Part shown: piece after piece, positions 6,668-14,771 of the stretch
How the letters are laid out: each line of letters begins with the position of its first letter
How positions within the stretch are numbered: position 1 is the first letter of the stretch
Assembly (NCBI RefSeq): GCF_036017915.1
Contig: NZ_CP107929.1
Location: forward strand, 682,001 to 746,000
Origin: Micromonospora sp. NBC_00421
Lineage (GTDB): Bacteria > Actinomycetota > Actinomycetes > Mycobacteriales > Micromonosporaceae
Reading direction: 5' to 3'
DNA length: 64,000 nt
The notes under the pieces: generated by a model
The model's database searches: none
What the model saw: only the letters and a program-made list of their open reading frames with translations
Told to the model about the DNA's origin: nothing
Position numbers and translations under genes: made by a program

Positions 6668-8662
6668 TCAGTCGATGGGGTGGAAGAAACCCCGGCACCT
6701 GTCGCGCCCGAGGCATGCCCGGTAGCGGCCGGTGGGGTAGTCGGCGAGGGCGTCGGCGATGCTGTCGTATTCGGTGCCGTCCACGGCGGTGCACGGTTCG
6801 CAGCGGTGCCGGTCGTTGACCTCCGTCGCCCGGAACCGGGTGCCCGCTGGTAGTTGGTAGAACACGACCTCGCGGCCGATGCCCTGCGCCGTGGTGGCCG
6901 CAGCAGCCAGGTTGCCGGCGACCAGGCCCGACGGTTTCGCCTGTGCAAGGTCGGTGAGCGCCGCGCGTACCGCACCTGCCACCTGCTCCGGGTTGGCATC
7001 GGCCCCTGTCTGCCCGAGAGCAGTACGGGCGGCAGCCGACGCGAACCCGGCCACGATCAGATCGGTGACGGCCTGCGCCTGCTGGCCGATCCGCTCCCGC
7101 GCCTCATCGGGCAGGTTCGCCGACAAACCGGGGCGGCCCGCCTCCCGAACCGCACCCGCCGCAGCAGACTCGGCCAGGGCGAGCATTCCCGCCGTCACCA
7201 CCCCGGCTAGGGCGGCAGCCACAGCAGGCGGCACCACCAAAGCACCAAGGCCAACAATCATCCCCGCAGCCAGCTCAGCGGACACCGCGTCGGCCATCGC
7301 GTCCACCAGCGGCGGGGATTCCTGCTCCCACCCTGCGGTCATGTCCTGCACCGCCTGCGCGTGCGCCGCATCCAGACCGGCAGCATCAGGTGCGGCGGCG
7401 GCAACCGTCGCCGGGCGCGGCGTGCCACCCCGTGCCGTCGGAGCCGGGGTCGGTGCACCCGTGCGCTCCGGCAGCCGGTACTCCCGCCGCACCCACGCCT
7501 CAAGCCCCGGATCAGCCGACAGGGCACCCGAGTTGAGCAGTAGTTGCAGTGATTCGGCGGTCACCTCACGGCGCGACCCGATCCCCGACACCACCACGCG
7601 GGGGACCGGTTCGTCCTCACCCCAGTTCCAGTCGACGATCCGCGCGGCAGCCTGCCGGGTGGCGGTGTCGGCGATGAACTCGCCTTCCGCCTCCAACGCC
7701 AGCGTCCACGAGTCGATGAACGCGGTGCCCAGCGCCCGCGATCCGGTCTCGCTGGTACCCAAGTCGAGGTGCCCCATCAGCACACTGGTGGCGATTTCCT
7801 GGTTGAGGAACCGGATGAAACCGAGGGTGTCCGGAACCGACCCCGACAGGCCGACGATCTTCACCGTGAACCCGGGGGGTGCGGCAACACCAGCTTGGTC
7901 ACCGGCGCGCGCCGCCGACATCATCTGCTGCGCCGCCTGCAACTGCGCCTGCGTCGGGTTCGTGCCCGGGGCGGCCTCCGCTACCGGAACCCCTGCACCC
8001 CACCGGCGGTTGGAGATCGCGGCAACCCGCATCATTTCCCGCTTCAACAGCCACGGGGCGTACGCCGGTCGGATCAGGGACGTGCCCTGCCAGGACGCAC
8101 CCTCCCGGTTTCGGGAGTAGAAGACGAGCCGGTCGGCGGGGATCTGCGGCGACCGCTGCCGGGTCGTCAACTGCTGATCAATGCCGAGCAGGGCACCCGT
8201 CTTCGGGTCGGCGTGAATCGCGGAGATCGTGGCCGGGATCCGCTCGGCTAGGGCCGTCAACCGGGCGCGACCATCCGCGCCGATCTCCGCCTGCATCTCG
8301 AACACGTAATGCCCGAACACCTCACTGAGCAGCGCCGACCGCAGGTGGTCGTTCCACGACACACCCCGACGGCGGGCACCCGACGGTCGGTCCACCCCGA
8401 CGACGTTGAGGCCGAGGCAGTCGGCAACCAGTTGGGTGACCTCCGGCCGGCACCCCGAGCCGTCCAACTGCCACTGGGCACGCCGCAGTTGCAGCCCATA
8501 CCCGTCGATGATCGCCGCCAGGCGCGAGTCCCGGCGCATCTCCGAGAACACTTGAACAGACGTCGGGTACCAAAGATCCGGAATATGCTCATAGACGTCG
8601 TTGACGATCGTCCCGTACTGGGTGTCATCGACCATGCCGAGCATGCGGGTGGGGGCAGTCAC
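6668..8662 (-). CDS. Portal protein fused to MuF-like minor head domain
   Basis: A GTG start (MTAPTRMLGMVDD) with GGGGGTGAG upstream gives 664 residues. The first ~400 match the DUF935/Mu gp29-like portal family: MRRDSRLAAIIDGYGLQLRRAQW, WNDHLRSALLSEVFGHYVFEM, REGASWQGTSLIRPAYAPWLLK and a tunnel-loop-like stretch ending FIDSWTLALEAEGEFIAD. After a Pro/Ala linker, the C-terminal ~200 residues are helical and end with a MuF-type motif (RHRCEPCTAVDGTEY ... CLGRDRCRGFFHP). The gene sits between the HNH/terminase genes and the protease, the usual head-gene order. The product would form the dodecameric DNA entry ring at one capsid vertex. Confidence 0.88.
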   Translation of the reverse strand: MTAPTRMLGMVDDTQYGTIVNDVYEHIPDLWYPTSVQVFSEMRRDSRLAAIIDGYGLQLRRAQWQLDGSGCRPEVTQLVADCLGLNVVGVDRPSGARRRGVSWNDHLRSALLSEVFGHYVFEMQAEIGADGRARLTALAERIPATISAIHADPKTGALLGIDQQLTTRQRSPQIPADRLVFYSRNREGASWQGTSLIRPAYAPWLLKREMMRVAAISNRRWGAGVPVAEAAPGTNPTQAQLQAAQQMMSAARAGDQAGVAAPPGFTVKIVGLSGSVPDTLGFIRFLNQEIATSVLMGHLDLGTSETGSRALGTAFIDSWTLALEAEGEFIADTATRQAAARIVDWNWGEDEPVPRVVVSGIGSRREVTAESLQLLLNSGALSADPGLEAWVRREYRLPERTGAPTPAPTARGGTPRPATVAAAAPDAAGLDAAHAQAVQDMTAGWEQESPPLVDAMADAVSAELAAGMIVGLGALVVPPAVAAALAGVVTAGMLALAESAAAGAVREAGRPGLSANLPDEARERIGQQAQAVTDLIVAGFASAAARTALGQTGADANPEQVAGAVRAALTDLAQAKPSGLVAGNLAAAATTAQGIGREVVFYQLPAGTRFRATEVNDRHRCEPCTAVDGTEYDSIADALADYPTGRYRACLGRDRCRGFFHPID

Positions 8663-8681
8663 GACTCACCCCCGGCGTCTG

Positions 8682-9392
8682 CTATTTCTCGTTCGCAGTT
8701 GCAGGGGAGCGCCAATCAAACGGACTGCTCAGGTAAGCCGATGCTCTACTCAGCCATCCCGGGCGTTCTATATGCCCTAGCCCGGTGTTGCAGGGTATGC
8801 AGAGCCAGCCACGAACCTTCCCAGACTCGTGGCAATGATCGATGCATTGACCTTGATTCGTCCGGCAAACCCAGCACAGGCCACCATAGCGACCGACCAT
8901 CTGCCGGAACTGGGGCTCGGTAATTCCGTATACGTCATACCGGACCCCGGCCCGCCGATCGGGAACACAAGTGTCGCAACGCTTCTGAACCCTGCTGCGC
9001 GGGGTGAAGGCGGCGCTACAATGCGTGCATGTCCAGGTCTTCGGCTTCGGGCGGCATTCAGCGCAGAGGCGCTGATTCCCGGACGCCGGAGTGTAGCCAA
9101 CGCCGCACTTCTTGCAAGACCTGCGGCGGTACTGCCCAGCCGAGCAGCCATGCACCTTCACGCTGCATGCCCTTGAGCAGGTGCCTTGGTTCGGATTCTT
9201 CCGGCTCGGGCGGAACATCCGCCCGCAGGCCGGACACTCGCGCTCCGGCGGGAGGCACGCCGATGAGCAGTAAGCGGCGGTGTGATGCTCGGCGATGAAT
9301 GACCTACCGCACTGCCGGCACGTCCGGTCGTAGGTGAACCCGGTCGACAAACGCCGCTGGCGGGGCGTGCCTCGTCGGGTAAGGTCTTCCAT
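8682..9392 (-). CDS. Endonuclease VII-type HNH endonuclease with zinc ribbons
   Basis: Start ATG 9392 (MEDLTRRGTPRQRRL) has GGGAG 7 bases upstream; product 236 residues. Four or five CxxC knuckles (C25/C28, C53/C56, C93/C96, C122/C125) precede a C-terminal endonuclease VII domain. Its visible ligands are C173xxC176, the catalytic D185-H-C-H188, and C198xxC201-N202. It interrupts the usual terminase-portal adjacency, has noticeably lower GC than its neighbours, and has its own promoter. This suggests a free-standing homing endonuclease that moved into the cluster. An alternative is a packaging-associated HNH protein that helps terminase, known in other phages. Confidence 0.85.
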   Translation of the reverse strand: MEDLTRRGTPRQRRLSTGFTYDRTCRQCGRSFIAEHHTAAYCSSACLPPERECPACGRMFRPSRKNPNQGTCSRACSVKVHGCSAGQYRRRSCKKCGVGYTPASGNQRLCAECRPKPKTWTCTHCSAAFTPRSRVQKRCDTCVPDRRAGVRYDVYGITEPQFRQMVGRYGGLCWVCRTNQGQCIDHCHESGKVRGWLCIPCNTGLGHIERPGWLSRASAYLSSPFDWRSPATANEK

Positions 9393-9420
9393 GTTGGCGC
9401 TCCCTGAAGCGTCGGCCGCA

Positions 9421-9460
9421 GCCCGGGGGTGTTCCAGCACCCGCCGGGCCTTTTCTTTAT
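9421..9460 (+). terminator. Rho-independent terminator on the plus strand
   Basis: GCCCGG (9421-9426) pairs with CCGGGC (9444-9449), and GGGTG (9427-9431) with CACCC (9438-9442), around a TTCCAG loop. TTTTCTTTAT follows at once. This is the best intrinsic terminator in the phage part of the window, yet it faces against the surrounding genes. It would stop antisense transcription entering the HNH promoter. On the minus strand the same stem lies at the 5' end of the HNH mRNA leader. Confidence 0.72.
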
Positions 9461-9482
9461 TGTCGCACTCACGCCAAGTCAA
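9454..9482 (-). promoter_or_regulatory. Promoter for the HNH gene
   Basis: On the minus strand, TTGACT (9482-9477), a 17-bp spacer and TAAAGA (9459-9454) form a good -35/-10 pair about 60 bp before the HNH start. Surrounding DNA is AT-richer than the rest of the late region. Independent transcription fits a mobile endonuclease gene. Confidence 0.6.
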
Positions 9483-9500
9483 CGCGAATGCAATATTCGC

Positions 9501-11099
9501 CTACAGTGGCACGGTTTCCAGGTTTATACCTTCGGAGTAAGAGGCGGTCGGATTGGGCAACGCCGGGGCGGGCTTAGTTATAGCTACCCGCACCGCATAT
9601 GCGAGCGTATCCACTTGGTCATCGTGTGCACCGTTCGGGAAAGCCGCCGCTTCGTCCACGAAGACCTTCGTCCACCACGCCCCAGCTGGCAGCCACACCC
9701 GCCCGTTCGACGCCCACGCCGACGCCGGCAAAGCCCGCGACAACTTGTCCGTGTCCGCCGTCAACGGGCTGATGGGGATACCGGCGTTCGCAGCCTCCCG
9801 CACCAGCGTCATGCCGTGCTGGGTTGCCTCCACGAACACGGTGTCCAGCTTCCACCGCTCCACCAGGGGGCGGGCGTGCGTGAAGTGGTCCTGTTCGCCG
9901 ATGCGCGCCCGCACCCGCTCCAATAGCACCAGGTCGCCGGAGATGGTGCGCGCCCACGCCGAGATGACCGTGTAGTCGGCGCTCGTCTTCGTGGACGCGG
10001 CGAGGTCGACGGTGGCGAACCGCCAGCAGTCCCGCAGGTCGTAGGCGTGCGGGCCGAGGGCGATCCGTTCCCCACCGGAAGGCGTCCAGTACCGCCACCA
10101 GATGCGTTTGAACAGGTTTCCCTCGGCGGGGGCGGGACGCTGCTGGTACATGGCGGCGAACACGTACTCGCCGACGTCCTTGCGGACTTGGCCCCAGTCC
10201 CGGTCACCCCGGGCGGAGATCATGCCTTCGCCGCGCTGCCGGCCGAGGATGTCGTTGTCTTCTTCGGCGACGGCGGGGATGCGTAGCACCCGCCACCGGC
10301 CACCACTGTTCTGGTCGCCTTCGTTGGCGATGATCCGTTGGATGGGCTCCGACTCGTGCCACAGGGTTTGAATCCACGCCATGCGCGCTTTGGGGCTACC
10401 CATGCGGGGCACTAGCACCGACTGGTAGACGCTCATCGCCTTGTCGCGGATCTTCTCCGACTGGGCTTCGCTCATGTTCTTGAGGGGGTCATCCACCAGG
10501 ATCACATCACCCGGCTTACCGGTGATCGATCCGTTGATGCCGGCGCAGTACACCTGCCCCCTGTGCCCGGCAATGTTCCACCGGCCGGCGGCCCGGGAGT
10601 CCTTGCGGAGCCGGATGCCGAGGTCGATGCCGCCTTCTTCACCCGACCACCGGTCGATGGCGTTCTTCAGTTCGCTGCCCCACCGGCGGGCCATCTCATC
10701 GCTGTAGGAGACGATCAGAATCCGCAGGTCCGGGTTGACGCAGGCGATCAGCCACAGCGGAAACCAGTAGGAGACGGTCGTCGACTTGCCTTCCTGGGGG
10801 CTGACGAACGCGGCGAGTTTCTTCTGCCGGCCGTCGGCCATGTCCACCAGGGCGGCGTTGATCAGGTCGAGGGCGGGGGTGCGCCACACCCCCATGCGTT
10901 CCCCGTCGTCACCGACGCGTGGCGGGTCCAGTTCGGCACCCATGTCCAACGGCGACGGCCACCGCTCCCGGTTCCGGGTGATCTTCCGCCGGGCCTCGGC
11001 GTGCTGCCGGTGCTCCTTCTCGGCCCGCAACGCCCGCAGGGTCCGCAGCCGATCCAGTTTGAGTTGTTTCAGGCTGGGCGGGTTCGCCGTGATCGTCAC
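9501..11099 (-). CDS. Terminase large subunit
   Basis: The ATP-dependent DNA packaging motor is about 532 residues from GTG 11099 (MTITANPPSLKQLKLDRL). A longer frame exists, but its N-terminal part overlaps the small-terminase gene and is Arg-rich noise. A Walker A-like SPQEGKST (100-107), Walker B VILVDD (199-204) and an ATPase coupling region are followed by an RNase H-fold nuclease with acidic residues in ATVDLAAS, FVEAT and HDDQVDTLAYAV. A G-rich site precedes the start. It follows the small terminase by 17 bp. The motif set is complete, so it is probably active. Confidence 0.93.
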   Translation of the reverse strand: MTITANPPSLKQLKLDRLRTLRALRAEKEHRQHAEARRKITRNRERWPSPLDMGAELDPPRVGDDGERMGVWRTPALDLINAALVDMADGRQKKLAAFVSPQEGKSTTVSYWFPLWLIACVNPDLRILIVSYSDEMARRWGSELKNAIDRWSGEEGGIDLGIRLRKDSRAAGRWNIAGHRGQVYCAGINGSITGKPGDVILVDDPLKNMSEAQSEKIRDKAMSVYQSVLVPRMGSPKARMAWIQTLWHESEPIQRIIANEGDQNSGGRWRVLRIPAVAEEDNDILGRQRGEGMISARGDRDWGQVRKDVGEYVFAAMYQQRPAPAEGNLFKRIWWRYWTPSGGERIALGPHAYDLRDCWRFATVDLAASTKTSADYTVISAWARTISGDLVLLERVRARIGEQDHFTHARPLVERWKLDTVFVEATQHGMTLVREAANAGIPISPLTADTDKLSRALPASAWASNGRVWLPAGAWWTKVFVDEAAAFPNGAHDDQVDTLAYAVRVAITKPAPALPNPTASYSEGINLETVPL

Positions 11100-11116
11100 C
11101 GGCACCCCCGCAGGTT

Positions 11117-11629
11117 CTACTCGACGGGCACCGGGCTGTCCGCTTCGGCATCCAGCTCGGCGGACAGCTTGGCGATCTCCGCATCCAGCGCGTCGGTGGT
11201 GATTGCCTCCACCCGAGTCGGTGCGTCGAGCCCGAGGAACTTGGCACGCCGCTCCTGAATCTTCAACACCCGGTCGATCGCCGCCAACACCGGCCCGTCG
11301 TCGAGCAGCGGCTGATCGGTTTCCTCGTCGCGGATGATCCGACCGTGTGAGACGGTGACGTGCTGCCGGCGGAGCACCCGCCACGCTTCGGCCATGAGCA
11401 GGTCGAGTCTTTGCAACTCTTCCTCGCGGTACACCTCGACGGCCCGGTTCTGTTCGGCGATGTTCGCCTCAAGTGCCCGGGTGACGTCTTGGCATGCGGC
11501 ACCACGCGAGTTGTAGTCAAGCTTGTCGGCGATGTCTTGGTAGCTGGCTCCGGCCATGCGCATGGCGACGGCTTCGGCACGGCGTTTGGCGACGTCGGCT
11601 CGTTTGGCGCGGGATGCGGGCACGTTCAC
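11117..11629 (-). CDS. Terminase small subunit (putative)
   Basis: The 170-residue protein opens with a basic segment and a helix-turn-helix (AEAVAMRMAGASYQDIADKLDYNSRGAACQDVTRAL). A long coiled oligomerisation region (IAEQNRAVEVYREEELQRLDLL) and an acidic C-terminus follow. This is the organisation of small terminase subunits that recognise the pac/cos site. It lies directly upstream of the large subunit. The likely start is a GTG near AAGAAGGA. It is the first minus-strand late gene after the divergent lipoprotein gene, so a late promoter may lie in 11,630-11,720, though none is convincing by eye. Confidence 0.8.
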   Translation of the reverse strand: MNVPASRAKRADVAKRRAEAVAMRMAGASYQDIADKLDYNSRGAACQDVTRALEANIAEQNRAVEVYREEELQRLDLLMAEAWRVLRRQHVTVSHGRIIRDEETDQPLLDDGPVLAAIDRVLKIQERRAKFLGLDAPTRVEAITTDALDAEIAKLSAELDAEADSPVPVE

Positions 11630-11721
11630 ACATCCTTCTTGATCACGGGTGACGGGTTGGCGACAGTTGCTTGGCCCGCTCCGGGGATGCGCGGTCCGGG
11701 GCGGCTGGGCAGTCTGTGCGG

Positions 11722-12333
11722 ATGCGTTTACTTACCGCCACAGTTGCTGTCGTTGTTGTGCTGGCTGGGCTGGCCGCGTGTTCGTCGGGGTCGGAGCCTG
11801 CGGCACCGCCGTCGTCTGCGCCGCCTGCTGGTTCTTCGGGGGATGCCGTTGAGCCGCCGTCGTCGCCTGCCGCGTTGGAGGGTCCGGTATCGGCGGGTGC
11901 CCGCTGGCCGGACGGCCTGTCGGCGCGGTTGAGGACGGTGGAGCGGGTGCCGTCGTCGTGGGGTGTGGATGTGCCGAAGTCGCTGGTGATCGTCCGCATG
12001 ACGTTGGAGGTGTCGAACGGAACCTCGGCGGTGTTGCCGGTGGAGCCGATGTCGCGGGAGATGGATCTGCTGTACGGCCCGAACCGCGAGGAGGCGTCCC
12101 CGGTGACCGGGTATTCCTACCCTGATCCGGCGGAGGGTCGACGGAAGGGCTTGTCGCGGGATGGTGGCACCCGCATTCCGGTGGATGGGAGGGCCACGTT
12201 TGTGGAGTCGGCGTTGGTGCCGGCCGGGTCGGTATCGGATTTGACGGTGGTGGTGTCGCTGCCGTCGGCGGACGGTATCCGCGATCCGTTCACCCTGACC
12301 GGTGTGGGGGTGGTGGTGAAGACGGTGAAGTGA
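11722..12333 (+). CDS. Prophage-encoded lipoprotein
   Basis: The ATG at 11722 gives 203 residues. A signal sequence (MRLLTATVAVVVVLAGLAAC) ends in a lipobox with the lipidated Cys at 20, followed by a Ser/Pro/Ala-rich linker. The C-terminal ~130 residues look beta-rich, similar to DUF4352-type surface lipoproteins. The gene is on the plus strand, against the packaging genes, and closes with a strong bidirectional terminator. This arrangement is typical of morons expressed from the prophage. It could alter the cell surface or block superinfection; no direct functional motif is visible. Confidence 0.8.
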   Translation: MRLLTATVAVVVVLAGLAACSSGSEPAAPPSSAPPAGSSGDAVEPPSSPAALEGPVSAGARWPDGLSARLRTVERVPSSWGVDVPKSLVIVRMTLEVSNGTSAVLPVEPMSREMDLLYGPNREEASPVTGYSYPDPAEGRRKGLSRDGGTRIPVDGRATFVESALVPAGSVSDLTVVVSLPSADGIRDPFTLTGVGVVVKTVK

Positions 12334-12384
12334 GGGCGGGGGCTGCCCGGCCGACCCGTGGGTGTGGCCGGGCAGCCGCCCTCA
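12331..12384. terminator. Bidirectional terminator hairpin between convergent genes
   Basis: TGAGGGC (12331-12337) and GGCTGCCCGGCC (12341-12352) pair exactly with GGCCGGGCAGCC (12366-12377) and GCCCTCA (12378-12384). The stem is 19 bp with a 3-nt bulge and a 13-nt loop. It begins at the lipoprotein stop codon and ends just before the stop of the convergent minus-strand gene, so it can serve both transcripts. Confidence 0.75.
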
Positions 12385-12398
12385 CCGGAGGAGGCAGG

Positions 12399-12734
12399 TC
12401 AGCGGAAGGTGTCGGTGCTCGGGTCGGTGGGCTCGGTGGGGGTGTCGGAGCCGTCGGCGTCGCCGATCCGGTCGTCGGCGCTGGCGACGGCAGCCTTGAG
12501 GTCGTCGAACACGGCCTGGGCGTCCGGGTCGAGGTTCTTCTGCGCGGCGAGAAGCTGGTCGAGCTTGGCGTCCACGTCGGCGGTGAAGTCGGTGAACGCG
12601 GTCTTGAGGTCGTTGAGCTGTTCGGCGGCGGTGGCCATCTGGCTCTCCATTCGTTCGTGCTGTTGGTAGAGGGTGTCGTCTCGCAGGTTGGAGCGCACCC
12701 AGTCCCAGAGGGTGAGGCGTTCGGGGGCTGCCAT
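12399..12734 (-). CDS. Small coiled-coil phage protein
   Basis: The ATG at 12734 (MAAPERLTLWDWVRSNLRDD) with GGGAG upstream gives 111 residues. A predicted helix/coiled-coil (ESQMATAAEQLNDLKTAFTDFTADVDAKLDQL) is followed by an acidic Asp/Thr-rich tail. A much longer open frame upstream has no coding character and is rejected. It lies just downstream of a terminator and upstream of the lipoprotein/terminase region, so it may be the first late gene or a monocistronic unit. Function is unknown. Confidence 0.68.
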   Translation of the reverse strand: MAAPERLTLWDWVRSNLRDDTLYQQHERMESQMATAAEQLNDLKTAFTDFTADVDAKLDQLLAAQKNLDPDAQAVFDDLKAAVASADDRIGDADGSDTPTEPTDPSTDTFR

Positions 12735-12786
12735 GGGGGTCTCCCGACGTGGGCGGGCCGGGGGCGACTGTCCCGGGAATGCCGAA

Positions 12787-12816
12787 AGCCCGCCGAGAGC
12801 GGGGCTCTGGCGGGCT
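12787..12816 (-). terminator. Terminator at the end of the early operon
   Basis: On the minus strand AGCCCGCC and AGAGC pair with GCTCT and GGCGGGCT around a CCC loop (one bulged base), followed by TTTCGG. It lies in the 143-bp gap after the last early gene (stop 12,878) and before the next start (12,734). That makes it the probable end of the long early transcript. Confidence 0.6.
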
Positions 12817-12877
12817 GCGGAGACAGTGGTCCTGGCTGGAATTATGCACGAAGCACGAATCGGCGCAAGATCCGGGC

Positions 12878-13282
12878 TCAGGTGTGTCGTGCCCGTTGTA
12901 CGGCGACAGCTGCTTCGAGGACTTTGCCGGCGATGAAGGTGCGTTCCCTGCCGCGTTTCCCGAAGCGGGGTAGGAGGGGCTGGTCGGGGTGGTCGGGGTG
13001 GTTCATGGCCGCCCATTTGTGGAGGGTGTTGGGGGGGACGTTGATGAGGGCGGCGGCTTCGGCGGCGGTGAGTTCTTGGTCGGGGTTGATGGTGTCTGCC
13101 TGTTCGAGCATCCATGTTTCGCCGAACTGTCGGGCGGTGGTGTCGGCTTGGTCGCAGAGGTCGGGGCGGGCAGTGTGGAGGAGTGCCCGGTACATGCGGG
13201 CGACGGCCCGGGATCGGTCGGTGGGCCCGTCGGTCCAGTTTGGCCAGCGGGGGTTGGTTTGTTTGTCGTAGTCGGGGTTCAT
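12878..13282 (-). CDS. Helix-turn-helix DNA-binding protein (MerR/excisionase-like)
   Basis: The ATG at 13282 (MNPDYDKQTNPRWPNWTDG) overlaps the upstream stop as ATGA; 134 residues. A C-terminal winged-helix type motif (ELTAAEAAALINVPPNTLHKWA) and a basic RFGKRGRERTFIAGKVLEAA segment resemble MerR-family/excisionase DNA-binding domains. The N-terminal half is helical and may dimerise. It is the last gene of the early operon, suggesting a regulator of the early-to-late switch or an excisionase-like factor. Neither is proven. Confidence 0.72.
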   Translation of the reverse strand: MNPDYDKQTNPRWPNWTDGPTDRSRAVARMYRALLHTARPDLCDQADTTARQFGETWMLEQADTINPDQELTAAEAAALINVPPNTLHKWAAMNHPDHPDQPLLPRFGKRGRERTFIAGKVLEAAVAVQRARHT

Positions 13283-14022
13283 GCTGCGGCTCCGGCGCGG
13301 GTGGGCCACACGAGTTGGGTGACGTATTGCTGGTAGTCGGTGTGGGGCCAGGTGGTGTGGCATGCGGCGCACCACACGTCGCAGGGGTCGTCGGGGTGGC
13401 GGGGGTCGTCGCGGCGGAGTTCGTTGAGGCCGCAGCCGGAGCAGGTGCCGGGGAGTTGGGTGGTGCGGTGGGTGCGGCCGAGCATGCCCCGGGCGCGTTG
13501 GTGGAGGTGTTGCATGTGGTGGATGGCTTCCCATCCGGCGAGGGTGGCGGGGGTGTCTTCGCAGCCGGTGGGGTAGACGTCGGCGGCTTCGATGCCGGCC
13601 AACTGGCGCAGGCGGGGCAGCAGGATGCGGATGGCATCGTCGAGTTGCCGGCCGGGCCTGCGGGGTGACGTGTCGCGGGGGCTGAGCCGCGCGTGGTCGC
13701 GGATGACGTCTTCCCACGTGACGGCGACGTGCGCGATCTCAGCTTGCAACGCTTCGGCGTGGCCGTTGAGCGGCATGGGGGGTGCGGCTTTGCCGGCCGG
13801 CTGCATGTTGAGGGCCTGCGACAGGGTCGGGGCCTGTAGCTGTTCCAGGTCGACGAAGTCGTAGATGAGGCTGCGCACGTCGCGTTCGGCGGCGGCCAAG
13901 CACTCTTCGCAGAGGGGACAGGTGGTGACGGGGGCGGCGGCCGGCGGTTTGGCCAGCCGGTTGTATGCGCGGCAGCGGGTGTCGGAGACGCAAAGCCGTC
14001 CGGTGTCGGTGGTGTGGTGCAT
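13279..14022 (-). CDS. Zinc-knuckle phage protein of unknown function
   Basis: The 247-residue protein starts MHHTTDTGRLCVSDTRCRAY and has an N-terminal Cys cluster (C11, C17, then CPLCEEC). A helical middle region leads to a C-terminal zinc ribbon (CSGCGLNELRRDD ... DVWCAACHTTW). Similar two-zinc-site proteins are frequent in actinophage early regions and are unassigned. It is coupled to the next gene by an ATGA overlap. A nucleic-acid-binding role is a reasonable guess only. Confidence 0.78.
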   Translation of the reverse strand: MHHTTDTGRLCVSDTRCRAYNRLAKPPAAAPVTTCPLCEECLAAAERDVRSLIYDFVDLEQLQAPTLSQALNMQPAGKAAPPMPLNGHAEALQAEIAHVAVTWEDVIRDHARLSPRDTSPRRPGRQLDDAIRILLPRLRQLAGIEAADVYPTGCEDTPATLAGWEAIHHMQHLHQRARGMLGRTHRTTQLPGTCSGCGLNELRRDDPRHPDDPCDVWCAACHTTWPHTDYQQYVTQLVWPTRAGAAA

Positions 14023-14094
14023 GGTGGGGGTCTCCGATCTTGGCGCGGGTACGCTGTCGGGGACTCCACGGGGCGTGTGGGGGTGGCTGGTGGG

Positions 14095-14130
14095 CGGCGG
14101 TTCGGATGGCAGTCCGGGCCGCCGTTGTTT
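14095..14130. repeat. Hairpin downstream of the gene ending at 14129
   Basis: CGGCGG (14095-14100) pairs with CCGCCG (14119-14124), with inner CGGA/TCCG arms. On the plus strand TTGTTTA follows, so it looks like a weak antisense-facing terminator. On the minus strand it is a post-stop hairpin inside the early transcript. Confidence 0.45.
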
Positions 14131-14365
14131 ATCTGCGCCGTCGGCCGTCCAACCTCGGCGGCGGCGGACCGGCGTTACGGCGCTTCTTTGCCTCGATTGC
14201 CCTCAACATCGAATCAGCCAGCGGTTCGTCCTGCTCCAGCGCGTCGGGGTAGGTCAGGAAATCCACTCCTTCCGTAAGCCCAGACTGCGCGAGGATGGTT
14301 GCGTTGCGAGCGTTGACCAATGGCCGGAAGCCGATGGTGTTGTCGATGAGGTCGAGGATGGTCAT
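14129..14365 (-). CDS. Small phage protein of unknown function
   Basis: The ATG at 14365 (MTILDLIDNTIGFRPLVNAR) gives 78 residues with a predicted helical N-terminus and a very basic C-terminus (RLDGRRRR) that could bind nucleic acid. Its start is separated by ~80 bp from the preceding zinc-ribbon gene, and a hairpin follows its stop. No family is recognised. Confidence 0.65.
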   Translation of the reverse strand: MTILDLIDNTIGFRPLVNARNATILAQSGLTEGVDFLTYPDALEQDEPLADSMLRAIEAKKRRNAGPPPPRLDGRRRR

Positions 14366-14448
14366 CGCGGCTCCGTTCGGTTGTGCTGGGTAGGGTGCGT
14401 GGTGGCGGCGGTCCGACCTGGGGAGGGCGGGCCGTCGTCGTCGTCGTG

Positions 14449-14571
14449 TCAGGGCCGGGTTGCCGGCTTGTGTGGGCGGTCGCCGCCGCAGGTGGCCCAG
14501 AGTTGCGGGTCGACCCAGCGACCCCACAGGTCCGTGTGAATGCGTCTCTCGCAGCGGGTGCAGGTGGTCAT
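14449..14571 (-). CDS. 40-residue zinc-ribbon microprotein
   Basis: This is a very short gene. The ATG at 14571 overlaps the preceding stop (ATGA) and encodes MTTCTRCERRIHTDLWGRW plus about 20 more residues. It has CxxC near the N-terminus and a single later Cys before HKPATRP. Size, coupling and zinc-knuckle pattern match other microproteins of this operon. Function is unknown. Confidence 0.6.
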   Translation of the reverse strand: MTTCTRCERRIHTDLWGRWVDPQLWATCGGDRPHKPATRP

Positions 14572-14771
14572 GACGCCTCCATGATCCGTCGGTAGGTGGT
14601 GTGCCCGGCTGCGGTCAGTTGGTCGGGGGTGGGTGGGGTGACGGCGTGCGGGTGGTCGCCGGGCGGCCATTCGGTGGCGAGTACCGCGATCGGTTCGGCC
14701 GCTTCGGGGGTGCAGAGTTCGGCGGTTTCGGTGGGCTTCACGCCGCACTGCCAGCAGCGAAGGTCGGTCAT
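14568..14771 (-). CDS. Small Cys-containing phage protein
   Basis: The ATG at 14771 overlaps the upstream stop (ATGA); 67 residues beginning MTDLRCWQCGVKPTETAELC. CxxC plus a further Cys suggests a metal site. The C-terminal half (PPTPDQLTAAGHTTYRRIM) is helical. It is coupled to the 40-residue zinc-ribbon gene that follows. No family is recognised. Confidence 0.62.
   Translation of the reverse strand: MTDLRCWQCGVKPTETAELCTPEAAEPIAVLATEWPPGDHPHAVTPPTPDQLTAAGHTTYRRIMEAS

Noticed and set aside
12399..14069. 556-codon minus-strand open frame spanning several early genes
   Set aside because: Only its last 111 codons look like protein and have a ribosome site. The rest is Pro/Arg/Thr noise overlapping better-supported genes.
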